64,000 nt of DNA, from the NCBI RefSeq assembly GCF_020171525.1, contig NZ_JAIVAI010000008.1, positions 1 to 64,000 of the forward strand, given 5' to 3'. Below the pieces are notes generated by a model. That model saw only the letters and a list, made by a program, of their open reading frames with translations, had not been told where the DNA came from and ran no database searches. Made by a program: the position numbers and the translations under genes. Origin of the DNA: Halobacillus yeomjeoni. GTDB lineage: Bacteria > Bacillota > Bacilli > Bacillales > Halobacillaceae. Shown piece by piece: positions 26,150 to 35,116 of the stretch. The first letter of the stretch is position 1, and each line of letters opens with the position of its first letter.

Positions 26150-27445
26150 ATGGCCTATCGTGATGAAAGACTAAGTGAAGAAAAAGTATTCAAAGACCCG
26201 GTCCATCGCTATGTCCACGTCAGGGATCGAGTTATATGGGATTTGATCGGGACTGCTGAATTCCAAAGGTTAAGAAGGGTCAAACAGCTCGGTACATCCT
26301 ATTTGACTTTCCATGGTGCAGAACATAGCCGTTTCAACCATTCGCTGGGTGTGTACGAAATTGTCAGACGGATTATAGAGAACTTCAAAGACCGTCCGAA
26401 TTGGGACCATGAAGAGCGCCTTTTATGCTTGAGCGCTGCACTTCTTCATGATCTTGGCCACGGACCTTTTTCGCATTCCTTCGAAAAAGTATTCAAGCTT
26501 GATCATGAATACTTTACTCAAGCCATTCTGTTGGGAGATACAGAAGTGAATCAGGTGTTGAGGAAAGTGGAACCTGAATTCCCGAAAAAAGTGGCGGATG
26601 TCATTAACAAGACGTATCCGAACAAGCTTGTCGTCAGTCTGATTTCAAGCCAGATTGATGCGGATCGAATGGATTACCTTCAGCGGGATGCGTACTTCAC
26701 AGGAGTCAGCTATGGGCACTTTGATATGGAACGGATCCTAAGAGTCATGCGGCCGATGGAAGATCAGGTTGTCGTCAAAGAGAGTGGTATGCATGCGGTG
26801 GAAGACTATATCATGAGCCGTTACCAAATGTATTGGCAGGTTTATTTTCACCCTGTGACTCGCAGTGCCGAAGTGATTTTATCCAAGATCCTTCACAGGG
26901 CAAAAGAATTATATGATAAAGGCTACAAATTCAAGCTTAAACCGATTCACTTCCTTTCTTTCTTTGCAGGTCAGCCTACACTGAAGGAATATTTGGCGTT
27001 GGATGAGTCTGTCACTTTGTATTATTTTCAAATGTGGATGGAAGAAGAGGATGAGGTTTTGAGTGATTTATGTACCCGGTTCGTGCATCGTCGGTTGTTC
27101 AAATATATCGAGTTCAATCCGAATTCACAAATGAACGAATGGATGGAATTGTATAAGCTCTTCTCAAAAGCAGGCTTGAATCCGGACTATTATCTTGTCG
27201 TCGACTCCAGTTCTGATTTACCTTACGACTTCTACCGTCCTGGAGAAGAAGGGGAGCGTCTGCCGATTCATTTGCTGCAGCCGAATCAGGAATTGAGGGA
27301 GCTGTCGCGTTTATCGGACATCGTAGAATCGATATCCGGTAAGAAAAGGACCGATCATAAATTGTACTTTCCTCTGGATCGCCTGGAGGAAATGTCGAAT
27401 AGAAGTAAAACGAAGAAGCGGATTATGGAAATATTGTATGGATAA
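26150..27445 (+). CDS. ywfO: HD-domain phosphohydrolase YwfO
   Basis: This 431-residue HD superfamily protein has SRFNHSLGVYEI supplying an upstream His and AALLHDLGHGPFSHSFE supplying the HD pair. It is related to dNTP triphosphohydrolases (SAMHD1-like). B. subtilis YwfO is little characterised, so nucleotide hydrolysis is inferred. Start choice: AAAGGA lies 7 bases before ATG 26150, and the product then begins MAYRDERLSEEKVFKDPVHR like its homologues; ATG 26147 is nearly equivalent. It is followed 13 bases later by ywgA, so an operon is likely. Confidence 0.86.
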   Translation: MAYRDERLSEEKVFKDPVHRYVHVRDRVIWDLIGTAEFQRLRRVKQLGTSYLTFHGAEHSRFNHSLGVYEIVRRIIENFKDRPNWDHEERLLCLSAALLHDLGHGPFSHSFEKVFKLDHEYFTQAILLGDTEVNQVLRKVEPEFPKKVADVINKTYPNKLVVSLISSQIDADRMDYLQRDAYFTGVSYGHFDMERILRVMRPMEDQVVVKESGMHAVEDYIMSRYQMYWQVYFHPVTRSAEVILSKILHRAKELYDKGYKFKLKPIHFLSFFAGQPTLKEYLALDESVTLYYFQMWMEEEDEVLSDLCTRFVHRRLFKYIEFNPNSQMNEWMELYKLFSKAGLNPDYYLVVDSSSDLPYDFYRPGEEGERLPIHLLQPNQELRELSRLSDIVESISGKKRTDHKLYFPLDRLEEMSNRSKTKKRIMEILYG

Positions 27446-27458
27446 GGAGTGAGCCTCC

Positions 27459-27959
27459 ATGTTGGAAAATCATGCGAAGCTTATGCAATTTTTCTCAAGT
27501 ACCGATGAAGTCATAGGAAGAAAACGTCTGCAGAAAATGATATACATACTGAAGAAGTGTGATATTCCATTTGAAGAACGTTATCAGTTCCACTTTTATG
27601 GCCCCTATTCAGAGGAATTGACCTTGAGAGTAGAGGAAATGTGCAACCTCGGTTTTATCAGTGAAACTAAAGAGGAAAAGAAAAACTACTACCAGTACCG
27701 TTACCGCCTTACTGAAAATGGGCGCGAGTTTTTGAATCATTATGAAATGGACCTGCCTCCATTGGAAGAAAGTATAAAAGAAATGAATGGAAAGACCTCG
27801 AGGTTTTTAGAGCTCGTCTCAACCATGCTTTTCTTTGAAAATCTGACTAAAGAAGAAGTTTCAGAAAAAGTCTACTCTGTAAAAAGTACACAGAATTATA
27901 CAGATGAGGATATCTCAGACGGATGGAAATTTATTGAAAAATTAAGAAGCTTTCATTAG
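27459..27959 (+). CDS. ywgA: YwgA family protein
   Basis: This 166-residue soluble protein of unknown function has an N-terminal helical region (GRKRLQKMIYILKKCDIPFEE), HFYGPYSEELTL, then a winged-helix-like LTENGREFLNHYE segment. The fold looks like the Panacea/SocA or winged-helix group, but I cannot claim that firmly. It lies downstream of ywfO as in B. subtilis and shares its transcript. The ribosome binding site is AAGGAGTGAGCC. Confidence 0.8.
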   Translation: MLENHAKLMQFFSSTDEVIGRKRLQKMIYILKKCDIPFEERYQFHFYGPYSEELTLRVEEMCNLGFISETKEEKKNYYQYRYRLTENGREFLNHYEMDLPPLEESIKEMNGKTSRFLELVSTMLFFENLTKEEVSEKVYSVKSTQNYTDEDISDGWKFIEKLRSFH

Positions 27960-27974
27960 TATTATATGTAATGG

Positions 27975-28007
27975 AAAGGTATACCAAATAATGGTATACC
28001 TTTTTTT
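27975..28007 (+). terminator. Terminator of ywfO-ywgA
   Basis: A stem AAGGTATACCA / TGGTATACCTT is followed by seven T residues. Confidence 0.9.
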
Positions 28008-28013
28008 ATTATT

Positions 28014-28074
28014 AGCTCTTTTAAGTTTGTTGTTTATTTTTTAAACGATACTAGTTGACCTGTCTGGGGTGTGG
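28014..28074. repeat. Decayed left end of the palindromic mobile repeat
   Basis: GCTCTTTTAAGTTTGTTG followed by TTTTAAACGATACTAG and CTGTCTGGG aligns with the first 60 bases of copies III and IV (GGCTCTGTTA..., TTTTAAACGATTACTAAATA, CGTCTGGGA). The palindromic modules are gone. It now lies in the upstream region of the ABC permease gene. Confidence 0.5.
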
Positions 28075-28131
28075 TTTCAGTCAGTTCTTTACCAAGCGTA
28101 CAGGGCCTGAGAATATGAAAGGGGAAGACGG

Positions 28132-30108
28132 ATGAGATTCTTGAAATTTATTGGGTATTATTTCGTAGGCATCATTGGTATTCTACTCGTCAGCGTATCA
28201 CCAGCTTTATTTAAAATGGGGGAGTTCTTAAGTCTTTCCTCTTATACAACCCAATTACAAAGGTTAATCAGCCAGCTTCGTCATCCGGAAGAGTGGGTGT
28301 ATGAGACGCGCTTTCGTTCAGAACCACTGTTTGATTACCTATGGGAACCTTACCTCTATTCCATGACAGTGTTGACCTCGGGTATTTTAGTCGGTTTTTC
28401 CCTCGCTGTTCTTCTAGCGATAATCACCATTTTAATACCGAACTGGGCCAAAACCCTGCTGAAGCGGATTACCAGTGTATTCGAATCGGTGCCTGATCTT
28501 CTGCTCGCGTTCGGCATTCAACTATTCATTGTATGGTTTTATAAACAAACTGGTTTATTAGTCGTCGATTTTGTTTCTGTAGGTTCTGAAAAAATTTACG
28601 GTCTGCCGATTCTGGTTCTATCCGTTTTACCGATGTTGACGATGTATAAAATCATGACTCTACTTTTTGAAGAGGAAATGACCAAGTCTTATGTAGGCTT
28701 GGTTAAGAGTAAAGGGATAGAAAAGGTGACGATCCTTTTCGTTCATGTGTTTCGTAATATCTTTAAAAGCGCTTTTTACAATTCGAAAATTATAGTCTGG
28801 GGATCTTTATCCAGCCTGCTCATCATCGAGTACATTTTCAATATGAACGGGATCACATCTGCCTTTCTCAGCAATTTCCAACCGATCGTATCATTCATGA
28901 TCTTGTTATTGATTTTCACACCATTCTTTTTCGTTTATCAAGGAACTGAAATGCTCCTTTTCAAAGAAGATGAGAAAACAGAAGAAGTTTTAAAGATGAA
29001 CACGTTCCTCAGTTTTGGAAATGTTTCATTCCGTATCAAATGGTTAGGAGACGTTTTTAAAGAAATAGGGGCTCACTTCAAAAATATGAAGTTTTTAATG
29101 GGGTTCTCAATTATCTTCATTATTTTGTGCAGCAGCATAGTTTATACACTGACTGCAGACCCATTAATCGAAAAGTTTTATCATATTACGGATGAATCAG
29201 GAAAACTAGTCAGTGCAGCTCCTCATACCCCTGAGTTCGTGTTTTTAGGTACGGACGCACTAGGCTTCAGTATCTTTGATCAATTGATGGTCGGTGCTAA
29301 ATACACCATTGCTTTTGCTGCAATCATTGCTTTTTTAAGGATGATCCTCGGATTTCTGTTCGCCGTACCGTTTGTTTTCTTTCTTCCATTGAAAGTGCAG
29401 AAAGTCATGGAAAAATTAATTGACAGTCTTCATTTCCTTCCGATGACAATCATTGCCCTGTTGTTGTTACGACCTGTGTTGATGATGCCTTTGGATACCG
29501 GGTTTAAGACATCGGAGATGGAGAGAATTCTTTATCAAGGAGTGATTTTGACGCTTCTTGCTGTCCCTCTCGTTATGACGCTCTTTGGAAATGAATTCAA
29601 ACTACTCATGAGGGAAGAGTACGTAGCGAGCACGAAGATTTTGGGAGGGAGTTCCCTCCACTTGTTATGGAAGCAGCTCCTGCCGCATTTGAGTGCCCGC
29701 ATGGGCGTAATCTTCGGTCAGCAGTTCATTCAAACCCTTCTTATTTTCATTCACCTGGGCGTATTCAATATCTTCTTTGGTGGTACAAAAATCAATCGGA
29801 GGGACCCTCCGACATCCACCACCTTTGAATGGTCTGGAATGATCGGATCAGCTAAAGATTCATTGATGACAGGGCGCTGGTGGTTGATCATCCCGGTACT
29901 GCTGGGATTTATGGTGCTGATTGTATCGATGCAGATGATCATTCAAGGAATTAAAGAAGTTCAGCAAGTTCGTGTAGGAGTGCCTTTAGAAAAGAACAGC
30001 TTTTGGAAAAACATCTTTCAGAGACGTTCTCGTTACCAAAGAAGGGTGCCTGAACCTCAAGAAGAAAGCTTTGTATTAGTGAAAGAGAAGGAACGGAAGT
30101 CTTCCTGA
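28132..30108 (+). CDS. Fused two-domain ABC transporter permease (OppB-OppC-like in one chain)
   Basis: The 658 residues contain two tandem binding-protein-dependent transport permease domains. The first (about 1-290) has the coupling (EAA) segment MTKSYVGLVKSKGIEKVTIL...HVFRNIF. The second (about 320-620) has MREEYVASTKILGGSSLHLLWKQLLPHLS. The order and loops match peptide/nickel permeases DppB and DppC, normally two polypeptides. No ATPase or substrate-binding lipoprotein gene lies nearby, so it must use subunits encoded elsewhere. The C-terminal tail is long and basic. Start ATG follows GGGGAAGACGG. Substrate unknown; the fusion and orphan status are the odd points. Confidence 0.78.
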   Translation: MRFLKFIGYYFVGIIGILLVSVSPALFKMGEFLSLSSYTTQLQRLISQLRHPEEWVYETRFRSEPLFDYLWEPYLYSMTVLTSGILVGFSLAVLLAIITILIPNWAKTLLKRITSVFESVPDLLLAFGIQLFIVWFYKQTGLLVVDFVSVGSEKIYGLPILVLSVLPMLTMYKIMTLLFEEEMTKSYVGLVKSKGIEKVTILFVHVFRNIFKSAFYNSKIIVWGSLSSLLIIEYIFNMNGITSAFLSNFQPIVSFMILLLIFTPFFFVYQGTEMLLFKEDEKTEEVLKMNTFLSFGNVSFRIKWLGDVFKEIGAHFKNMKFLMGFSIIFIILCSSIVYTLTADPLIEKFYHITDESGKLVSAAPHTPEFVFLGTDALGFSIFDQLMVGAKYTIAFAAIIAFLRMILGFLFAVPFVFFLPLKVQKVMEKLIDSLHFLPMTIIALLLLRPVLMMPLDTGFKTSEMERILYQGVILTLLAVPLVMTLFGNEFKLLMREEYVASTKILGGSSLHLLWKQLLPHLSARMGVIFGQQFIQTLLIFIHLGVFNIFFGGTKINRRDPPTSTTFEWSGMIGSAKDSLMTGRWWLIIPVLLGFMVLIVSMQMIIQGIKEVQQVRVGVPLEKNSFWKNIFQRRSRYQRRVPEPQEESFVLVKEKERKSS

Positions 30109-30243
30109 GTATTAATCAAACGTTTGTTTTATGTTCATAGCCCTGTCACAGTTCAGGCCCCCTGAAGACTATCTCTAAAAACACCAGCCGTATTATGTTA
30201 AAATAGGACAAAACAGACAGGCAAAGAAAGGTAGGCAATAATC

Positions 30244-30789
30244 ATGAAGGAATTCGATCAATTTAAAAACCAAAAAGACGAGAGCGGAGATAAAAAGAAA
30301 AACCAATTCACAATTATCAAAGATGATTCCACAGACGGTCATGGAGGCTACGGGGTTGGATCCATCAGCTTGGAAAACATGACTCCGGTCATCGTCGATC
30401 CGAACGAAGAAGAAGCATACGTAGATATGGGAGCTCTTCACGCACGAAGCAAAGTGGAGAAACGAATCAAGTTCATCACTGATCGTGAAGTGGTCGCGAA
30501 CGGTCTATTGTATTGGATTGTATGGGTGACGGTCGATTATGTGGACGGAAAACCTGCTTTTTATGGGGTGGCAGGAAGTGAGATTGTCGTCGATCGTTCC
30601 ATCAAGCGTGGTTACAAATTGATGCCTGAACACGTCAATCATATGGATAAGTCATTGAAAGGGCATTTCGTCGTCGATCACATGGATGAGAAATCGAAAC
30701 ACCTGTTGGGTGAATACTTAAAAGAATTCAAACCTGATTTATGGGAAAACACAAAGCAGGAATTGAAAGATTCTCTTGGTGTCGAGTAA
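30244..30789 (+). CDS. ywhD: YwhD family protein
   Basis: This 181-residue conserved Bacillaceae protein of unknown function is soluble. The N-terminus is charged (KNQKDESGDKKKNQF), with a conserved core VDMGALHARSKVEKRIKFI and DYVDGKPAFYGVAGSEIVVDRSIKR. It sits next to the pbpG-speE-speB cluster as in B. subtilis. The ribosome binding site is AAAGGTAGGC. A terminator follows six bases after the stop. Confidence 0.85.
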   Translation: MKEFDQFKNQKDESGDKKKNQFTIIKDDSTDGHGGYGVGSISLENMTPVIVDPNEEEAYVDMGALHARSKVEKRIKFITDREVVANGLLYWIVWVTVDYVDGKPAFYGVAGSEIVVDRSIKRGYKLMPEHVNHMDKSLKGHFVVDHMDEKSKHLLGEYLKEFKPDLWENTKQELKDSLGVE

Positions 30790-30794
30790 AAGCG

Positions 30795-30826
30795 AAAGCA
30801 CTCCTGATCATAGGAGTGCTTTTTTG
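30795..30826 (+). terminator. Terminator of ywhD
   Basis: A stem AAAGCACTCCT / AGGAGTGCTTT is followed by a T run. Confidence 0.92.
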
Positions 30827-30945
30827 CTGCTCGCTTTCAGGAATAAACTCTTTGTACACCTCTGTTACTTCAGAAGATTGTTATTCAAGGAATCAACTTT
30901 ACTTTAATCAGGTTGATGATTGTTTCCGTTGCCTGGAATTGAAGT

Positions 30946-31356
30946 AGGAGGTCCGGGGAATCACTCGCTTTCCGTGGGCATGCGATGAGCCTCCTCAGGT
31001 AAACCTTCCGGGGTCTCATCTGACATGTTTTCCCCACAGGAGTCTCCTGATTCCCCGGACCTCCTTATTTTGTGAAGTAGAAATGAAAATCCTCAATTAA
31101 GGCGTAGAATTGGTGATCGCTCTATATGGGACAAAAACTTCTGCTGGTAAGCTTGTATGTTCATCTTAATTGAATGCATCTTTTTTCTAGGCTGATACGC
31201 TTGATAAGGGGACTGGTCCGTTCACTACAATTTAGTGGAGAGGCTGGGAAACGGCGAGACTCCCGCGGGAGAAGGGGCTAGGCTAGATCCCGCAGGCGTA
31301 GCCGAGGAAGCTTGCCGGGTCCCCCGCAGGAAAGCGAGTCGTTTCCCGGCCTCTCC
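30946..31356. repeat. Old, diverged palindromic repeat: inverted pair of modules
   Basis: A module in one orientation is bounded by a perfect 18-bp inverted repeat (30946-30963 and 31048-31065). A second module in the opposite orientation is bounded by a 17-bp inverted repeat with one mismatch (31237-31253 and 31340-31356). Both contain the hallmark (G)CGAGACTCC(C/T)G(C/T)GGG / CCCGCAGGAGTCT-type core. The paired arrangement matches the parent of the mobile repeat, but terminal repeats are not recognisable. The rest of 30827-31520 holds nothing else I can identify. Confidence 0.6.
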
Positions 31357-31520
31357 AGTTTTTTTATGTAATTGAAATCAAAATAAAGTTGCAATCATAG
31401 ATTTCCAAACATCTCCTAAATGAAAAAAAGACTCTCGAAAATGTTGATGTGCGCTCATTAATCGACAAAAGCGCTCCTCATCCCCCTGAAAATTCCAGTG
31501 TATTTCTCATCCCTTTTTGC

Positions 31521-31540
31521 TATAATAAGAACAAACGTTC
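31521..31540 (+). promoter_or_regulatory. LexA (SOS) box overlapping a -10 element
   Basis: AGAACAAACGTTCG at 31528-31541 matches 13 of 14 positions of the Bacillus LexA consensus CGAACRNRYGTTYG. A perfect TATAAT at 31521-31526 lies immediately upstream, so bound LexA would cover the start of transcription. The -35 is weak. The site is 22 bases before the YolD-like start codon. Confidence 0.75.
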
Positions 31541-31562
31541 GTGTGTAAGGAGTGGAGATGAA

Positions 31563-31904
31563 ATGGATAGCCGTAACCGAGATCGAGGGACAATCAAATG
31601 GACATCGCTTATGCTGCCTGAGCATGTGGAGATGGTGAAAAAATTGTGGAAAGAGGACCAGCGGGTAGAAAAAGGGATTATTGACGAGCAGAAAGCGGTA
31701 GAGATCGATTTTTTGATGCAAAGAGCACTGACGGATGATTTGACGGTGAAAGCGCGGGTTCATAATGGCTTCGAATATGAAGATCTATGGTTGAAGATGG
31801 AGTATATCAGTAAGCTGGACCGGAAAGTTTACGGAATCAACTGGGAAACGAAAGAATCGATAACGATCCGTCTTGATGATATTGCTGATTTAGCCATCGA
31901 ATAA
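31563..31904 (+). CDS. YolD-like family protein, SOS regulated
   Basis: This 113-residue YolD-like protein carries the family start RGTIKWTSLMLPEHVEMVKKLW and the C-terminal VYGINWETKESITIRLDDI. YolD proteins are encoded with Y-family translesion polymerases (UvrX/YqjW) and are DNA-damage induced. Here the gene is alone; no polymerase gene lies within the window. The start at 31563 follows AAGGAGTGGAG; the longer open frame would run through the promoter and SOS box. Function beyond the polymerase association is unknown. Confidence 0.8.
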   Translation: MDSRNRDRGTIKWTSLMLPEHVEMVKKLWKEDQRVEKGIIDEQKAVEIDFLMQRALTDDLTVKARVHNGFEYEDLWLKMEYISKLDRKVYGINWETKESITIRLDDIADLAIE

Positions 31905-31963
31905 GTTTTGGATTTTGTTCACAAAATGTTCACTTAAAAATAGGGAAAACCAGACGGGGAATC

Positions 31964-32073
31964 TTGACGAACAAGTCGTGAGGGTAATATATTAAGTAAC
32001 ACATGGGTTTACATGTATTACTAGGACAAAGAAAGCGACCGGCACAGACCGGTCGTTTTCTTTGTCTTTTTTT
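31964..32073 (+). ncRNA. Candidate small RNA: promoter plus strong terminator
   Basis: TTGACG (31964-31969) and a TATATT/ATATAT element (31987-31993) at 17-18 bp spacing would start a transcript near 32000. It would carry a small ACATG/CATGT hairpin and end at an 18-bp stem (32025-32042 with 32049-32066, one G-U pair) followed by seven T residues. No open reading frame with a ribosome binding site fits. The same hairpin may simply end the YolD-like transcript and slow pbpG read-through. Confidence 0.4.
32025..32073 (+). terminator. Very strong terminator between the YolD-like gene and the PBP gene
   Basis: An 18-bp stem GACAAAGAAAGCGACCGG / CCGGTCGTTTTCTTTGTC has a 6-nt loop and a T run on the plus strand. 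It is convergent to the PBP gene. Confidence 0.92.
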
Positions 32074-32092
32074 ATAGTTTTTTCGTTTAGAT

Positions 32093-34150
32093 TTAGAAGA
32101 ACCAATCGACGACATCCTTGAACCAAGGATCATTTTTGAATTCATCTTCCACTTCTTTTTTCGTTTTATCTTCATTTCCACCGCAGACTTCTTTAGGGAT
32201 GTCTGCTTTGTCCATGTAAACGAGGCGTTCCCGAGGACAGTTCGGACCAGACAAATACCCTGTTTCAGGATCGATATAAACGCCTTTGACGTTGGGGGTA
32301 GGGATGAAAGCGGCCGGAGGGAGCTGTTCGTGGATGGTTTCCATCGTATCCGCCCAAATCGCTTTCGCATACCTTTTTTCATTAAAAGTCTTCAGCATCC
32401 TTCCACCTTCATCATGTCCCACCCAAATGGCAGATACGTATTGAGGACTGAATCCAATCATCCAGCTGTCAAAGTCTGTCGTACCTGATTTACCTCCATA
32501 CATTCGTGTGAGTTTTCCTTTGATCGGTGACCCTGTGACGGAAGCATATCCATCAAGCGAAGAATCGAACATGCCTGTCATCATGTGTGTCACTGTAAAC
32601 GCACGGTCTGGGTCGATTGTTTTTTCTTTATCGTATTTCGGCTGATATTCATAAAGGATATTTTCATGCCGGTCGGTTATTTTTGCGATTGTGTGTCCTT
32701 CCAGCGACTCCGATCCTTTGACCATTTTTCCATAAGCATTGATCATTTCATAAAGAGAGATGTTTGCAGCACCTAATGCAAGAGAAGGGAGCGGAGATAC
32801 AGGACTGTCGATTCCAAACGTTTTTAAAGTGTCTGCAAGTCTCTCCGTCCCGATATCCATATGGGTAGAAACGGCATAGATGTTATCTGAAACGGCAAGT
32901 GCTTGTGCCATCGTGATAGCAGTATCGGCATATTGATCGTTGTAGTTGGATGGAGCATACTCGTCCTTTTCATCCTCCACCTCGAAGCTTGTGGGTTTAC
33001 TTTCAACCATCGTAACCGGGCTGTAGCCTTCATCTAACGCTGCATAATAGAGAAATGGTTTGATGGTCGATCCGACATGGCGTTTCGCTTGTGTGGCGCG
33101 GTTGTATGGACTTTTCGCATAATCCCGGCCTCCGACGAGTGCGGTGATGGCCCCTGTATGACTGTTCATGATGGAGGCGGCAATTTGAATTCCTTCTTTT
33201 TCAGGAATGTGGCTTTGGATCTGGTGTTCAAGTGTTTTCTGGTGGTTTTCATCCAGTGTGGTGTGGATGTGGTAACCACCTGTCTTCACCTGCTCACGAT
33301 CAATATTTAAATGCCGGGCCGCTTCTGTGATGACTTGGTCCTGGAAGTACGGAGCGATACGTTCAGCCTCAGTTCCTTCCTTTCCGGAATACACAAGACC
33401 AGCTTCAACGGCTTCATTTTTCTCTGATGAAGTGATAAAACCATGTCGCTCCATTTCTGATAAAATCAGGTTCTGCCTTGTTTCCGCTTTTTCCTCGTTG
33501 GCCAGAGGGGAATAATAACTCGGCCCTTTCGGAATCCCGGCCAGCATCGATGCTTCTTCCAAAGACAGTTCGGACGTGGATTTATTGAAATAGTGACGGC
33601 TGGCTGCTTCGATTCCATAGGCTCCATGCCCGTAGTAGATCGTGTTCAAATATCCTTCGAGAATTTCGTCTTTGTTGTAAAAAATCTCTAACCGAAGGGC
33701 ATAAAGCGCCTCATGAAATTTTCTTTTCCATGTCTTTTCATGGGACAAATACAAATTTCGGGCGTACTGTTGAGTGATGGTGCTTGCGCCTTCGACCATT
33801 CTCATCTGCTTGAGGTCAGTGAGGGCGGCAGCTGCTATCCGTTTCAGGTCAAACCCGAAGTGGTCGTAAAAACGGCGGTCTTCGATAGCGATCGTTGCGT
33901 TCTTGATCGTATCCGGCATTTTATCAAAACTTACCCAATACCGTTCTTCCGCTCCATGATCTTCTCCGATCAGTGAACCATCTTTTCCATAATAGAGCGT
34001 GTTCTGCTCTGTCACTAAGGAAGGCGGCCCTTGTGTAATGGCGTAGCCTAAAAGGACAAGGGTACAGGCCAGGACCACCAGGGCGCCTAATATCCCAAGC
34101 TTGATCCCGCGTTTGATACATAGGTAAGTAAAACGAATAAATAGTATCAT
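32093..34150 (-). CDS. pbpG: Class A penicillin-binding protein (PBP1A/PbpG type)
   Basis: This bifunctional 685-residue peptidoglycan synthase has a short cytoplasmic start and one membrane helix (about 18-38). A GT51 glycosyltransferase domain follows, with catalytic Glu in ATIAIEDRRFYDHFG and the GASTITQQYARNL motif. The transpeptidase domain has Ser in GSTIKPF, the SDN motif in AVSDNIYAVS and KSGTTD. The gene context ywhD-pbpG-speE-speB matches B. subtilis pbpG (ywhE), a sporulation PBP made in the forespore. That role is inferred from synteny; I saw no convincing sigma-F promoter. ATG is 9 bases after GGGAG. Confidence 0.88.
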   Translation of the reverse strand: MILFIRFTYLCIKRGIKLGILGALVVLACTLVLLGYAITQGPPSLVTEQNTLYYGKDGSLIGEDHGAEERYWVSFDKMPDTIKNATIAIEDRRFYDHFGFDLKRIAAAALTDLKQMRMVEGASTITQQYARNLYLSHEKTWKRKFHEALYALRLEIFYNKDEILEGYLNTIYYGHGAYGIEAASRHYFNKSTSELSLEEASMLAGIPKGPSYYSPLANEEKAETRQNLILSEMERHGFITSSEKNEAVEAGLVYSGKEGTEAERIAPYFQDQVITEAARHLNIDREQVKTGGYHIHTTLDENHQKTLEHQIQSHIPEKEGIQIAASIMNSHTGAITALVGGRDYAKSPYNRATQAKRHVGSTIKPFLYYAALDEGYSPVTMVESKPTSFEVEDEKDEYAPSNYNDQYADTAITMAQALAVSDNIYAVSTHMDIGTERLADTLKTFGIDSPVSPLPSLALGAANISLYEMINAYGKMVKGSESLEGHTIAKITDRHENILYEYQPKYDKEKTIDPDRAFTVTHMMTGMFDSSLDGYASVTGSPIKGKLTRMYGGKSGTTDFDSWMIGFSPQYVSAIWVGHDEGGRMLKTFNEKRYAKAIWADTMETIHEQLPPAAFIPTPNVKGVYIDPETGYLSGPNCPRERLVYMDKADIPKEVCGGNEDKTKKEVEDEFKNDPWFKDVVDWFF

Positions 34151-34279
34151 TCTCTTAGACTCCCAACTGTAAAGAATGAATAAAGACTGCTATTATTATG
34201 GGAGAAACCATAGTAAAATAAACGTCTTGGTACGATTTCCAGGTTTGAACGAGATTCAAAGAACAAAGGAGAATAGAAA

Positions 34280-35110
34280 ATGGGTACATGGTTTACTGAA
34301 AAACAAACCGAAAGCTTTGGTATTACAGCAAAGGTCAAACGCTCCCTGCATAAAGAAAAAACAGACTTTCAAGAATTAGAAATGTTAGAAACAGAAGAAT
34401 GGGGCAACATGCTTGTCCTTGATGATATGGTCATGACCACTGAAAAAGATGAATTCGTCTATCACGAAATGGTGGCCCATGTGCCGCTTTTCACTCACCC
34501 TAACCCGAAACATGTCCTTGTTGTCGGAGGTGGAGATGGCGGTGTCATACGTGAAGTTTTGAAACACTCTAGTGTAGAAAAAGCCACACTGGTCGAGATT
34601 GATGGAAAGGTGATCGAATATTCGAAGAAACACCTTCCCAGTATTGCCGGTGCGCTTGAAGATGAACGGGTAGAAGTGAAAGTGGATGATGGTTTCATGC
34701 ATATCGCTGAAAGCGAACGTGAGTATGATGTCATTATGGTAGATTCTACTGAACCGGTCGGCCCTGCCGTGAATTTATTCTCCAAAGGGTTTTATGAAGG
34801 CATCTCCAAAGCGTTGAAAGAAGACGGTATCTTTGTGGCGCAGACGGATAATCCTTGGTTCAAAGCTGATTTGATCCGTCAAGTATACGGGGATGTGAAA
34901 GAAACCTTCCCGATCACGAAAGTCTATACGGCGAATATCCCTACTTACCCAAGTGGCCTTTGGACATTTACAATGGGGAGTAAAATCTATGATCCGCTGC
35001 AAGTATCTGAAGAGCGCTTTTTTGATATCGATACGAAATATTACACGAAAGAGCTTCATGGGGCATGCTTTGCGCTGCCGAAGTTCGTCAAAGATTTAAC
35101 TGAGGAGTGA
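34280..35110 (+). CDS. speE: Spermidine synthase
   Basis: The enzyme transfers the aminopropyl group of decarboxylated S-adenosylmethionine to putrescine. The 276 residues show the family N-terminal beta domain ([13 protein letters not shown]) and the Rossmann core [35 protein letters not shown], then [10 protein letters not shown] carries the catalytic Asp. AAAGGAG is well placed before the ATG. It is followed 6 bases later by speB, so spermidine synthesis from agmatine via putrescine is encoded in one transcript. Confidence 0.95.
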   Translation: MGTWFTEKQTESFGITAKVKRSLHKEKTDFQELEMLETEEWGNMLVLDDMVMTTEKDEFVYHEMVAHVPLFTHPNPKHVLVVGGGDGGVIREVLKHSSVEKATLVEIDGKVIEYSKKHLPSIAGALEDERVEVKVDDGFMHIAESEREYDVIMVDSTEPVGPAVNLFSKGFYEGISKALKEDGIFVAQTDNPWFKADLIRQVYGDVKETFPITKVYTANIPTYPSGLWTFTMGSKIYDPLQVSEERFFDIDTKYYTKELHGACFALPKFVKDLTEE

Positions 35111-35116
35111 GCATGA

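Noticed and set aside
34151-34279. Sigma-F promoter for pbpG
   Set aside because: No pair of elements at correct spacing matched the sigma-F consensus on the minus strand; the sporulation role rests on synteny only.
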